NCBI GenBank assembly: GCA_023935145.1
Contig: CM043705.1
Coordinates: 56,452,084-56,516,083 of the forward strand
Reading direction: 5' to 3'
Source: Bretschneidera sinensis
Taxonomy: Eukaryota; Streptophyta; Magnoliopsida; Brassicales; Akaniaceae
DNA: 64,000 nt
Shown one piece after another: positions 54,969-64,000 of the stretch. The notes beneath the pieces were generated by a model. That model did no database searches. It was not told the DNA's origin and saw nothing but the letters and a program-made list of their open reading frames with translations. Made by a program: the position numbers and the translations under genes. How positions within the stretch are numbered: the stretch's first letter is position 1; the number at the start of each line of letters is the position of its first letter.

Positions 54969-55961
54969 TGTTAGTTTTTGTCTAAGGTTTAAACATGGTT
55001 ATGGTTTAAACATGGTTAAGGTTTAAACATGGTTAAGGTTTAAACATGGTCAAGGTTTAAAAAAGGTTGGAAGAGGTCAAGCATTAAGTCATTAGCCTCA
55101 GCACACTTGGAGTGTGCCTCAGCACAAAGCAGCCAAATGAGTGAAGGTCCAGCATCAGGCAGCACCGCACCTCTTCTCACCCCAGGCCGCGGTGCCTAGA
55201 AGGTGGAGTGCTGGAGGAGGAGGCCAGGCCACGGTGCCCCCTACCCAAGGCCGTGGCACCCAGAACCTTGAGGAAGTGTGATCTGCCCAGGGCCACGGCA
55301 CCCCCTGTTCTAGGTCGCAGCGATAAGCACACTGATGCACACATGTGTAAACCTCTCCCATGGTTTGTGAGACATGTCCAAAACGCACAGCTTGACTAAG
55401 GAATGATCAAAGGCTATGGTTGATTGGTCATCAAGATCTAAGGGTGGAGAATGACACTCAAGATTGGACAAGAAGTTGGTGCACTATATAAAGGGTCACC
55501 TAGCTTCATTCTCAACAACAATGTGACTTAACTTGTGATCAAAAGTGAGAGAATTGTAAAGAGTGCAAAGACACAAAACAAGAGAGACTCATTTGTAAGG
55601 CTGGTTGCTTAGAAGAGTGAGTAGAATAGAAAGGGGATTGAAGGGCTTGTAAAGGGAATTTTCTTGGGAAAATTTCAGGGTTAGTTCTCATCACTTTCTG
55701 TTTCTTCTTCTTCTTTGTTTCTTCAAGAACTTAGGCTTCTTGGAGAGGGGTTGCTGTGATTGTAAAAGAACCATTGATTAGTGCAGACAGGGACGTAGGC
55801 TATTGTCGAACCTCGATAACAAATCGCTTGTCTTCTTTCTTTCTTTCATTTCTATTTCTGTTTTCGATTCCTAATCTTTACAAGTCATTCTAGACTTAGG
55901 TGTTTGGAAGATCACCACCTAGGCATCTTGTCAAGGTGATTTCCAACAGTGGTATCAGAGC
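54969..55961 (+). repeat. 5' LTR and tRNA-Met primer site of copia B
   Basis: The LTR is 54969-55948 and begins with a short tandem run of ggtttaaacatggtta (about 54988-55065). It has a TATA box (cactatataaaggg, near 55483). The primer site TGGTATCAGAGC is at 55950-55961. Confidence 0.92.
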
Positions 55962-56224
55962 CGGAGGAGCTAGTACAGCTAGGTGTCGGAGCAAGAATAG
56001 AAGATATCAGAGCAAGAATAGAAGGTATCGGAGCAAGACTCCAAGAATCAAAGAACAAACTTCTGGGGTGATTCAAGAACGGAGAAAAGATCAAGATCAG
56101 ATCGTGTTCTTGAGGTTGATTCAAGAACAGTGTTGAGATTAATCTTCGATCATGTTCTTGAGGTTTAGAAGAAGTTGGAAAGCATTTGTGGGTGCTGCAC
56201 AAATCTGGGATCATCTCCGCAAGA

Positions 56225-57617
56225 TGGGTTCAAATTTCGTTGTTGAGAAGTTTGATGGAAATGGAGATTTTTCCCTATGGAAGTGGAAGATCAAGGCTAT
56301 TCTTATACAATAGAAGGTGGATTTGGCTATTGGAGAAGATGATGCTTTTCCAACAAGTATCACAGAGGACCAACAGATTGAGATGAAGAAGATGGCATAC
56401 ATCACCATCTTCCTACACATGTCAGATAGTGTCACAAGGGAGTGGGGAGACTCGGAAGATCCTGCTGTCATATGGAAGAAACTAGATGAGTTGTTTCTTA
56501 CCAAAACTCTCCCTAGCAAGATTTATCTTCTTAAAAGAATCTTTGCTTTTAAAATGAATCCTAATAAAGAGTTGAAGATAATCTTGATGTCTTTAATAAG
56601 CTAGTTCAAGATTTGGCTAGTTGTCGTATTAAATTCCTGGATGAACAATTGGCTGTTATGTTATTAAATTCTCTTCCTGATTGTTTTGATAGTTTATTTA
56701 ATACAATTGAATATGGAAGAGATACACTAACTAAAGAATTTGTGGTCAATGCTATAAAGGCTCATGATTTCAAAGCCAAGAGTAGGGAGGCATTAAGTTG
56801 GGAAGGGCAAATTCGTAAGAGGAAGGCTAGCAACTCGGAACGACAGTAGCAACCATAGCAACTACTAGGAGAAATCAAGAGGTGGAGGGCAGAGCCATGG
56901 GAGAGCACATTCCAAACCAAGATTTGGAGGAAAGATGTGCTTCTACTGTAACAAGGATGGTCACTTCAAGAAAGATTGCAAAAAGAGGTTATGGGATGAG
57001 AGAGGGAGAAGCCATACTAACAATGGAGAGGCTTCAGTTGCCAAAGGAGAACAGCAAGATGATGTTCTTGTTGTGTGCTCAAATGTGAGCAGGAGGCAAG
57101 GCAGCAAAAAGTGGATTCTGGATTCCGGGTGCACTTATCACATGTGCCCTCACAAGGAATGGTTCAAGAATTTCAAGGAGATCAATGATGGAAGGGTCTT
57201 CTTGAGTAATGATAATTCTTGCCAAGTGAGGGCGTTTGGAGACATCCAGTTGAGGATATTTGATGGAGTCACAAGGCTGCTGCAGAATGTGAGGTATCTT
57301 CCAGATTTGAAGAGGAATTTGATCTCATTGGGGCAGCTAGATTCCATGGGGTATACATTCAAAGCAGAGGGAGGAAAGATCAAGGTGACCAAGGGATCTT
57401 TGGTAGTGATCAAAGCAGCAATAAAAGATGGACTCTATGAGATGATCAGAGAGACAGAATCAAGGATCAAATAGCAAGCTTGATGGCTGAGATGGATAGG
57501 GCAGCCTTTTGGCACACTCACTTGGGACATATAAGCGAAAAGGGCTTGCAAGTTCTTAGCAAAGAATTTGCAAGGATGGTCTACTTGGAGAAGACAAAGT
57601 AGAGAAATTGGATTTAG
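56225..57617 (+). pseudogene. Copia B gag and protease fragment
   Basis: It starts at ATG 56225 (MGSNFVVEKFDGNGDFSLWK) and has a TAG near 56312. The frame is broken near 56575 and resumes in VQDLASCRIKFLDEQLAVML and YGRDTLTKEFVVNAIKAHDF. After stops near 56847 the knuckle CFYCNKDGHFKKDC is intact, and the protease-like WILDSGCTYHMCPHKEWF keeps the DSG. It ends in HTHLGHISEKGLQVLSKE at the deletion junction. Confidence 0.87.
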
Positions 57618-58327
57618 GGGCCCAGAACCTTGAGGAAGTGTGATCTGCCCTAGGCTACGATGCCCCCTGTTCTAGGCCGCGACGCTAGGCACACTGATGC
57701 ACACATGTGTAAACCTCTTCTATGGTTAATGAGAAATGTCCAAAATGAATAGCTTGACTAAGGAATGATCAAAGGCTATAGTTAATTGGTCATCAAGATC
57801 TAAGGGTGGAGAATGACACTCAAGATTGGATAAGAAGTTGGTGCACTATATAAAGGGTCACCTAGCTTCATTCTCAACAACAATGTGACATAACTTGTGA
57901 TCAAAAGTGAGAGAATTGTAAAGAGTGCAAAGACACAAAACAAGAGAGACTCATTTGTAAGGCTGGTTTTTTAGAAGAGTGAGTAGAATAGAAAGGGGAT
58001 TGACGGGCTTGTAAAAGGAATTTTCTTGGGAAAATTCCAAGGTTAGTTCTCATCACTTTCTGTGTCTTCTTCTTCTTTGTTTCTTCAAGAACTTAGGCTT
58101 CTTGGAGAGGGGTTGTTGTGATTGTAAAAGAACCATTAATTAGTGCAGAGAGTTCAGGTGAACTCACGGGAAAGTAGGCTATTGCAGAACCTTGATAACA
58201 AATCGCTTGTCTTCTTTCTTTCTTTCATTTCTATTTCTGTTCCTGATTCCTGATCTTTACAAGTCATTCTAGACTTGGGTGTTTGGAAGATTCCCACTTG
58301 TGTATATTTTCAAGGTGATTTCCAACA
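57618..58327 (+). repeat. Truncated 3' LTR of copia B
   Basis: It aligns with about 55259-55948 of the 5' LTR (shared cccagaaccttgaggaagtg) and keeps the TATA region and the 3' terminus, but it lacks the first about 290 bp. Confidence 0.9.
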
Positions 58328-58525
58328 CTATCCTTACAAGTCATGTCCATAGAATGCATTAATAATATCTCTAGTTTCAACACAAAATCCATAACCAATC
58401 ATATTACAATCATTCCATCCACAACAATTACAAAAATATCAAGAAATTCATATCATTATTTCCTTATACGTCCATATACCAATAAAAATTATTATCTAAT
58501 TATCAATGCATTTTCATAATCATAT

Positions 58526-59406
58526 TGTTGGTATTTGTCTAAGAATTAAACGGGTAAAAAATTAGAGCTTCATAAAGTCTTGGCACCTCAGGACAAAGTG
58601 TGCGCCTCACCGCACAGCATACCAAAAGAGTGCAGCATCAGGTCAGGCCGCGGCACCTAGCAAAAGAGGAAGACAATGGAGGGCGTTCCGCGGCTCAGCC
58701 TCCCCCAGGCTGTGGCACCTAGAAGATGGAGATGTGCAGCCCTGTTCTAGGCTGTGGCGCCAAGCACACTAAGACTAGTCTCTTCAGCTTTTAAGAGGTG
58801 CGTGGATGCATGTACAAAATGCACAGGATCACTAAGGATTGATGAACGGCTATGATTGAATGGTCCTCAAGATCTAAGGGTGGAGATTGACTTCAAAGAT
58901 TGGCTCAAGAAGTGGTGCACTATATAAAGGATCACCTAGCTTCAATCTCAAGAGGACAATTGTGAAACACAAGACATACAAGCGATCATTATACAAGAGA
59001 ATTCAAGATCAAGTGTGAGAGTGCAAAGACACAAAACACAAGAGAGGCACTAGAATAGATCTCAAAAGAGAGGCTGGTTGTAAAGAGAGAGTAGCATAGA
59101 TTTGATAGAGGGCTTTGTAATAGTTCTTATCACTTTCTTTCTTCTCTTATTGGTTCTTGAAGAACTTGAGTTTCTTGGAGAGGGTTGTTGTATTTGTAAA
59201 GAACCATTGATTTAGTACAGAGAGTTCAGCGGAACTCACAGGGACGTAGGCTATTTCCGAACCTTGATAACAATTGTTGTGTCATTTCCTTTCTTTGATT
59301 TCTGTTTCTATTTTCAATTCATCTTTATAAGTCATTCTAGACTTGGATGTTTGGAAGATCACCACCTAGGCATCTCCAAGGTGATTTCCAACAGTGGTAT
59401 CAGAGC
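58526..59406 (+). repeat. 5' LTR and tRNA-Met primer site of copia C
   Basis: The LTR is 868 bp (58526-59393), with a TATA box (cactatataaagga, near 58917), and ends GATTTCCAACA. The primer site TGGTATCAGAGC is at 59395-59406. A second TGGTATCAGAGC at about 59426 shows that the primer region was duplicated. Confidence 0.92.
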
Positions 59407-59671
59407 TGGAAGAGATACCACCAACAGTGGTATCAGAGCTTTGGACAGCGGGTATCGGAGCTAGAACAGAAGGTGACGGAGTCAAGACTCTAAGAATCAA
59501 AGATCAACTTCTTGAGTGATTCAAGAATGGAATAAAGATCAAGATCAAATCATGTTCTTGAGGGTGATTCAAGAAGGGTATTGAGATCCATCCTCGATCA
59601 TGTTCATGAGGTTTAGAAGAAGTTGGAAAGCAATTTTGGGTGCTGCATAAATCTGGGATTTTCTCCGCAAG

Positions 59672-60460
59672 ATGGCTTCAAATTTAATTGTTGAGAAATT
59701 TGATGGAAAGGGAGACTTTGCCCTTTGGAAGTAGAAGATCAAGGCAGTTCTTATGCAAAAGAAGGTGGACTTGGCTATTGGAGAAGATGATGCTTTTCCA
59801 GCAAGTATCACGAAGGACCAACGGATTAAGATGAAGAAGATGGCATACAACACCATTTTCTTGCACATGTCAGATAGTGTCATAAGGGAGTGCGGAGACT
59901 CGGAAGATCCTACTGTCATATGGAAGAAACTAGATGAGTTGTTTCTTACTAAAACTCTCCCTAATAAGATTTATCATCTTAAAAGAATCTTTGCTTTTAA
60001 AATGGATCCTAGTAAAGAGTTGCAAGACAATCTTGATGTGTTTAATAAGCTAGTTCAAGATTTGAATAGCTATAGCATAACATTCCCTGATTGTTTTGAT
60101 AATTTGATTAATGCAATTGAATATGGAAGAGATACTTTAACTAAGGAGATTGTGATCAATGCCATAAGGGCTCATAATTTTGAAGCCAAGATTAGGGAAG
60201 CATCAAGTGGAGAAGGGTAATTCGTTAGAGGAAGGCCAGCAACTCAGAATGGCAGTAGCATTCATGGCAACTACCAGGAGAAATCAAGAGGTATAGGGCA
60301 GAGTCATGGGAGATCTCATTTCAAACCGAGATTTGGAGGAAAGTGATGTTTTTATTGCAACAAGGAGGGTCATTTCAAGAAAGATTGCAAGAAGAACATG
60401 TGGGATGAGAGAGGAGGAATCCATACCAACAACGTAGAGGCTTCAGTTGCCAAATAACAG
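59672..60460 (+). pseudogene. Copia C gag
   Basis: It starts MASNLIVEKFDGKGDFALWK, with a TAG near 59732 and an otherwise open stretch to 60220. The full UBN2-type gag domain is present (VIWKKLDELFLTKTLPNKIY, EYGRDTLTKEIVINAIRAHN). A stop near 60218 is followed by one RG-rich block and the knuckle CFYCNKEGHFKKDC. This is the reference copy for the deletion in copia A. Confidence 0.88.
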
Positions 60461-61790
60461 TAAGATGATATTCTTGTTGTGTACTCAAATGTGAGCTGGA
60501 GGCAAGGCAACGAGAAGTGGATTCTGGATTTCGGGTGCACTTATCACATGTGCCTTCACAAGGATTGGTTCAAGAATTTCCAGGAAACCAATGACGGAAA
60601 GGTTTTCTTGGGGAATGACACTTCTTGCCAAGTGAGGGGGATAGGAGACATCCAGTTGAGGATGTTTGATGGAGTCACAAGAATGTTGCGGAATGTGAGG
60701 TATCTTCCAGATTTGAAGAGGAATTTGATCTCATTGGGGTAGCTGGATTCCATAGGGTACACATACAAAGCAAAGGGAGGAAAAATCAAGGTGACCAAGG
60801 GATCTTTGATAGTGATCAAAGCAGCAATAAAAGATGGACTCTATGAGATGATCTGAGAGACAGAAATCAAGGATCAAGTAGTAAGCTTGATGGCTGAGAT
60901 GGATAAGGCAGCCCTTTGGCACACTCACTTGGGACATATGAGCGAAAAGGGCCTACAAGTTCTCAACAAGAATGGTCTACTTGGTGGTGACAAAGTAGAG
61001 AAATTGGATTTCTGTGAGTGTTGTGTTCTTGGGAAGCAACACCAGGTTAGCTTCAACACTGGAGTGCACAAGTCTAAGGGCATTCTTGACTACATTCATT
61101 CGAACCTTTGGGGACCAGCAAGAACACCAGCGCAGGGAGGTAACTTCTGTCTTCAATTGATGATTATTCAAGAAAGGTTTGGATTTATTTGCTTAAAAAT
61201 ATATCAGATGCTTTGAATAAATTTGTGGTGTGAAAAAAGTTGCTGGAGACTCAAACGGGTAGGGTAGTTAAGGCTTTACGAACCGATAATGGCTTAGAAT
61301 TTTGCAATAACGATTTTGATAAATTCTGTGAGTTAAATGACATTCTAAGACATAGAATGGTTGTAAAAACAACTCAGCAAAATGGAGTTGCTGAGAGGAT
61401 GAATAGGACCCTTATGGAAAAGGTTAGGTGTATGTTAATAGGATCCCGATTTACAAAATATTTTTGGGGGGAAGATGTGTCTACTGCTGCAAACTTGGTA
61501 AATATATCACCCTCTAGAGCTTTAGAGCTCAAGACTCCCATCGAGATGTGGAGTGGGAAACCCTCTGAGTTGAGCAACATTAGGACTTTTGGGTGTGCTG
61601 CATTTGCACATCAAAAGGATGATAAACTTAACCCAAGGTCTAGAAAATGTGTGTTTCTAGGGTATGGTGATGGGGTTAAGGGGTATAAGTTGTGGTCCTT
61701 AGAACCAAAAGGAATAAAACTCATAATAAGTAGGGATGTTGTTTTTAATGAATTTTTTTCCCTATTTTGAGAAAACTAACCTTGCAGGGG
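60461..61790 (+). pseudogene. Copia C protease and integrase
   Basis: Protease-like KWILDFGCTYHMCLHKDWF has DFG in place of DSG. Gag-pre-integrase and zinc-finger residues follow (HTHLGH, CECCVLGKQH). The integrase core starts with LDYIHSNLWGPARTPAQGG, is frameshifted near 61150, and resumes with ALRTDNGLEFCNNDFDKFC and NGVAERMNRTLMEKVRCML (second Asp and Glu of the D-D-E core). It ends CVFLGYGDGVKGYKLWSL. Confidence 0.88.
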
Positions 61791-63640
61791 CTAGTGAGTA
61801 AACCTATCCGAAATTTGTGGAGCATCGTATCAAGGAGATTTTAGTTCAGGTAAAGCAAGGAAGGCAAGAGGGTTCAGACCAAGTAGAGCCCATTAATGAA
61901 GGCCATGCTCAGGATACTCAAGAGGAGGCTGAACTAGAAGGGGATGATGCACCAAGTCAGAATGACTACCAGTTCACAAGGGACCAGGAAAAGAGGGTGG
62001 TCAGACCACCTTTGAGATATGGGTTTGCGAATGCTAATGTAGCATCTCCTTGGATAGAAGGGATGGTTGAACCAAAAACTTACATAGAAGCCATGGAATG
62101 TAAGGAGTCGTCAAAGTGGTAGCTAGCAATGGAAGAAGAAATGGATCCTTTGAGGAAGAACAACTCTTGGGAATTGGTGCCCAAACCAGAAAAACAGAGA
62201 GTTGTAGATTGTAGGTGGATCTAAAATATCAAAGAAGGGAACACTCTAGGGGATGAAGTCTGGTATAAAGCTAGGTTGGTGGCGAAGGGGTTCACACAAA
62301 GAGAAGGCATAGATTTCACCGAAATATTCTCATTAGTTGTGAAGTACAAGACGATACAGATAGCATTGGCAATGGTGGTCCAATTCAATTGGGAAATCGA
62401 GCAAATGGGTGTGAAGACGGCATTCTTACATGGAGGGCTTGATGAGACCATCTACATGAGGTAACCTGAAGGCTATGAGGAAGGAAGGTAGGGAGAGTTG
62501 GTGTGCAAATTGAAGAATTCTCTCTATGGTCTGAAGCAATCACCTCGGCAATGGAATAAGAGGTTTGATTCCTTTGTAACTAGCTTGGGTTTCATGAGGA
62601 GCTACTATGATTCGTGCTTGTATTACAAGGGGAAAAAGGTAGAGGAAACGGTGATCATCCTTATCTATGTTGATGATATATTACTGGTTGGGAGCAGCAT
62701 AGAGAGGATAGAAGAATTGAAGTCTCAACTCAGTTCGGAGATTGAGATGAAGGATCTTGGCCATGCACAGCAGATCCTTGGGATGTGTATAATCTGGGAA
62801 AAGGAGAGAAACTGATTGAAGATTTCTTAGACTTCCTACATAGATCAATGCTCGAGATCTAGGTTCTCTATGGAAGATAGCAAACAAGTGAAGGTTCCCC
62901 TTGCTAGTCATTTCAAGTTCTCTAGAGATCAATGCTCAAGATCAGAGGCAGAGAAGAAGGAAATGGAAAAGGTCCCTTACTCTAGTGCGGTTGGTTCAGT
63001 TATGTTCACTATGGTAAGCACTAGACTTGATATTGCTCATACAATAAGTGTTCTCAGTAGGTTTATGAGTAATCCTGGAAACGAGCATTGGCTTGGGATG
63101 AAGTGGTTGCTGAGGTACTTGAAGGGAAGCCCATAAGTGGGGCTGATTTATGAGAAGAGGGGTAAGTCCAACTGTCTTGAGGGTTATGTGGATTCAGACT
63201 ATGGAGCAGACCAGGATAAAAGAAGATCCATTACCTCCTACTTCTTCAACTTAAACGGATGTTGTATAAGTTGGAAGGCTCAGTTGCAGCCGGTGGTAGC
63301 ACTCTCAACAACCAAGGTTGAGTACATAGTGGCAACGGAAGACATTAAGGAGGCTATGTGGTGCAAAGGGTTGTTGGAAGAGTTGAAGGTCCTGAAAGAG
63401 CAGGTGGTGGTGTATTCGGATAGTCAAAGTGCGTTGCACTTGTGTAAGAATCCGGTGTTCCATGAGAGGACAAAGCACATTGATGTTTGGTATCATTTCA
63501 TTCAGGAAAATTTTACGAAAGGATGCATTCATGTGGACAAGGTAGCCATGGAGGAAAATCATGCAGATTTAGGTACCAAGGTTCTACCTCTAAGTAAGTT
63601 CAATCATTGCCTTGGACTACTTAGGATTGTAGTCGGTTGA
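61791..63640 (+). pseudogene. Copia C reverse transcriptase and RNase H
   Basis: RT blocks in order: MEEEMDPLRKNNSWELVPKP, KARLVAKGFTQREGIDFTE, VKTAFLHGGLDETIYMR, VCKLKNSLYGLKQSPRQWNK and the catalytic LIYVDDILLVG (62663-62695). RNase H blocks follow: YVDSDYGADQDKRRSITSYF, SDSQSALHLCKNPVFHERTK and LGTKVLPLSKFNHCLGLLR. Stops occur near 62120, 62221, 62462, 62489, 62813 and 63134. It is the most complete copia RT in the window. Confidence 0.9.
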
Positions 63641-63705
63641 TGTGATGACTCAAGATGAGTTTGGATCCTGAGTTCTCTGCACAATGGGTTTGGGTTTAAT
63701 CGCTT

Positions 63706-64000
63706 AGACAAAGGTAGAGATTGTTGGTATTTTTCTAAGGATTAAACGGGTCAAAAATTGGAGCTTCATCAGGTCTTGGTACCTCAGCACAAAGTGTGCG
63801 CCTCAGCGCACAGCATGCCAAAGGAGTGCAGCATCAGGTCAGGCCGCGGTGCCCAGCAAAGGAGGAAGACCATGGAGGGCCGCGCCGCGGCTCAGCCTCC
63901 CCAAGGAAGTGGCGCCCAAAAGATGGAGAAGTGCAGCCCTGCCTTGCTCCACGGCCAGCCCTGTTCTGGGCCGCGGCGCCAAGCACACTAAGACTAGGAT
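63706..64000 (+). repeat. Polypurine tract and start of 3' LTR of copia C
   Basis: GACAAAGGTAGAGAT (63707-63721) precedes TGTTGGTATTTTTC at 63722. The LTR runs off the window. Its GC-rich middle (aggccgcggtgcc, gggccgcggcgccaag) has about 34 bp that the 5' LTR lacks. Confidence 0.9.

Larger units (their letters stand above)
54969..58327 (+). mobile_element. Copia B: internally deleted copia element, target duplication CTATC
   Basis: It starts TGTTAGTTTTTGTCTAAGG and ends TTTCCAACA, flanked by CTATC (54964-54968, 58328-58332). The empty site is in copy 1 near 16857. The 5' LTR (980 bp), primer site and gag are present, but the interior stops in the gag-pre-integrase block. It is joined at about 57617/57618 to the middle of the 3' LTR, so integrase, RT, RNase H and the first part of the 3' LTR are gone. 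Confidence 0.92.
19610..58525. repeat. Direct segmental duplication, copy 2 (split by retrotransposons)
   Basis: Host sequence in 19610-20431, 45109-54968 and 58333-58525 aligns in order with copy 1. Copy 2 additionally has a local tandem expansion: the block with TATA, plus-strand MIR395 and about 150 bp downstream occurs around 46.6-47.1 kb, in part at 48.9-49.15 kb, and again at 50.66-51.3 kb. The 47.15-48.0 and 49.15-50.04 kb stretches are also related to each other. Copia A, B and C interrupt copy 2, and copy 1 shows the corresponding intact sites. Confidence 0.85.
58526..64000 (+). mobile_element. Copia C: nearly full-length copia element, right end outside the window
   Basis: The 5' LTR starts TGTTGGTATTTGTCTAAG at 58526, preceded by CATAT. 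The host sequence matches copy 1 near 17049. All copia domains are present in order (gag, protease, integrase, RT, RNase H), then a purine tract and the start of the 3' LTR at 63722. Stops and at least one frameshift disable it. The 5' and 3' LTRs differ clearly over the visible 280 bp (by eye over 10%), so it is an old insertion. Confidence 0.93.

Overview
The window is repeat-dense nuclear DNA from a flowering plant, most likely a eudicot. The evidence is Ty1/copia and Ty3/gypsy LTR retrotransposons of plant lineages, hAT-type miniature elements, intron-split plant gene fragments and plant microRNA hairpins. No intact host protein-coding gene was found. Nearly all longer reading frames are decayed retrotransposon genes.

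The most important non-transposon content is a cluster of MIR395 microRNA hairpins. Eight loci are visible: four on the minus strand (about 4.6, 5.0, 19.9 and 20.3 kb) and four on the plus strand (13.3, 46.9, 48.95 and 51.1 kb). Three (5014-5034, 13345-13365, 48947-48967) match my recollection of mature miR395 at all 21 positions, and the others carry one to three changes or an extra base. In plants miR395 represses ATP sulfurylase and a low-affinity sulfate transporter during sulfur starvation. Several hairpins have a TATA box 60-70 bp upstream and, about 110 bp further upstream, a block resembling the sulfur-starvation UPE/EIL-binding box.

The cluster lies in a direct segmental duplication. 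Copy 1 is at about 4.34-17.07 kb and copy 2 at about 19.61-58.53 kb. Each copy has two minus-strand hairpins diverging from the plus-strand hairpin(s), remnants of a PQQ/polyvinyl-alcohol-dehydrogenase-like gene, hAT remnants and an LTR-like repeat with about 57-bp tandem repeats. Copy 2 also has an internal tandem expansion of the plus-strand unit. Each large retrotransposon sits in only one copy, and the other copy shows the unoccupied site. All these insertions therefore followed the duplication.

Layout: 1-1483, 3' end of a copia element; 1775-2402, hAT miniature element; 2455-3963, gene remnant A; 4338-17066, duplication copy 1, containing a 5.3-kb chromovirus-like gypsy element (5748-11088, minus) and a solo LTR (11561-11972); 17067-19609, AT-rich spacer; 19610-58525, duplication copy 2. 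Copy 2 is split by a 24.7-kb nest. A minus-strand copia element (20432-45108, target duplication CAAAC) holds a solo gypsy LTR (22181-23583, CACAT) and a 17.3-kb Athila-like gypsy element (24345-41599, ATCAT). The Athila-like element holds a young non-autonomous gypsy element (32046-37628, CTTAG). Copia B (54969-58327, CTATC) is internally deleted. Copia C (58526 to beyond the window) is nearly full length but full of stops.

The copia insertion at 20432 lies between the minus-strand MIR395 hairpins of copy 2 and their TATA/UPE promoter, which is now stranded at 45121-45243. Copy 1 keeps that promoter next to its hairpins. The window therefore shows a duplicated microRNA cluster in which retrotransposition has uncoupled one arm from its promoter.
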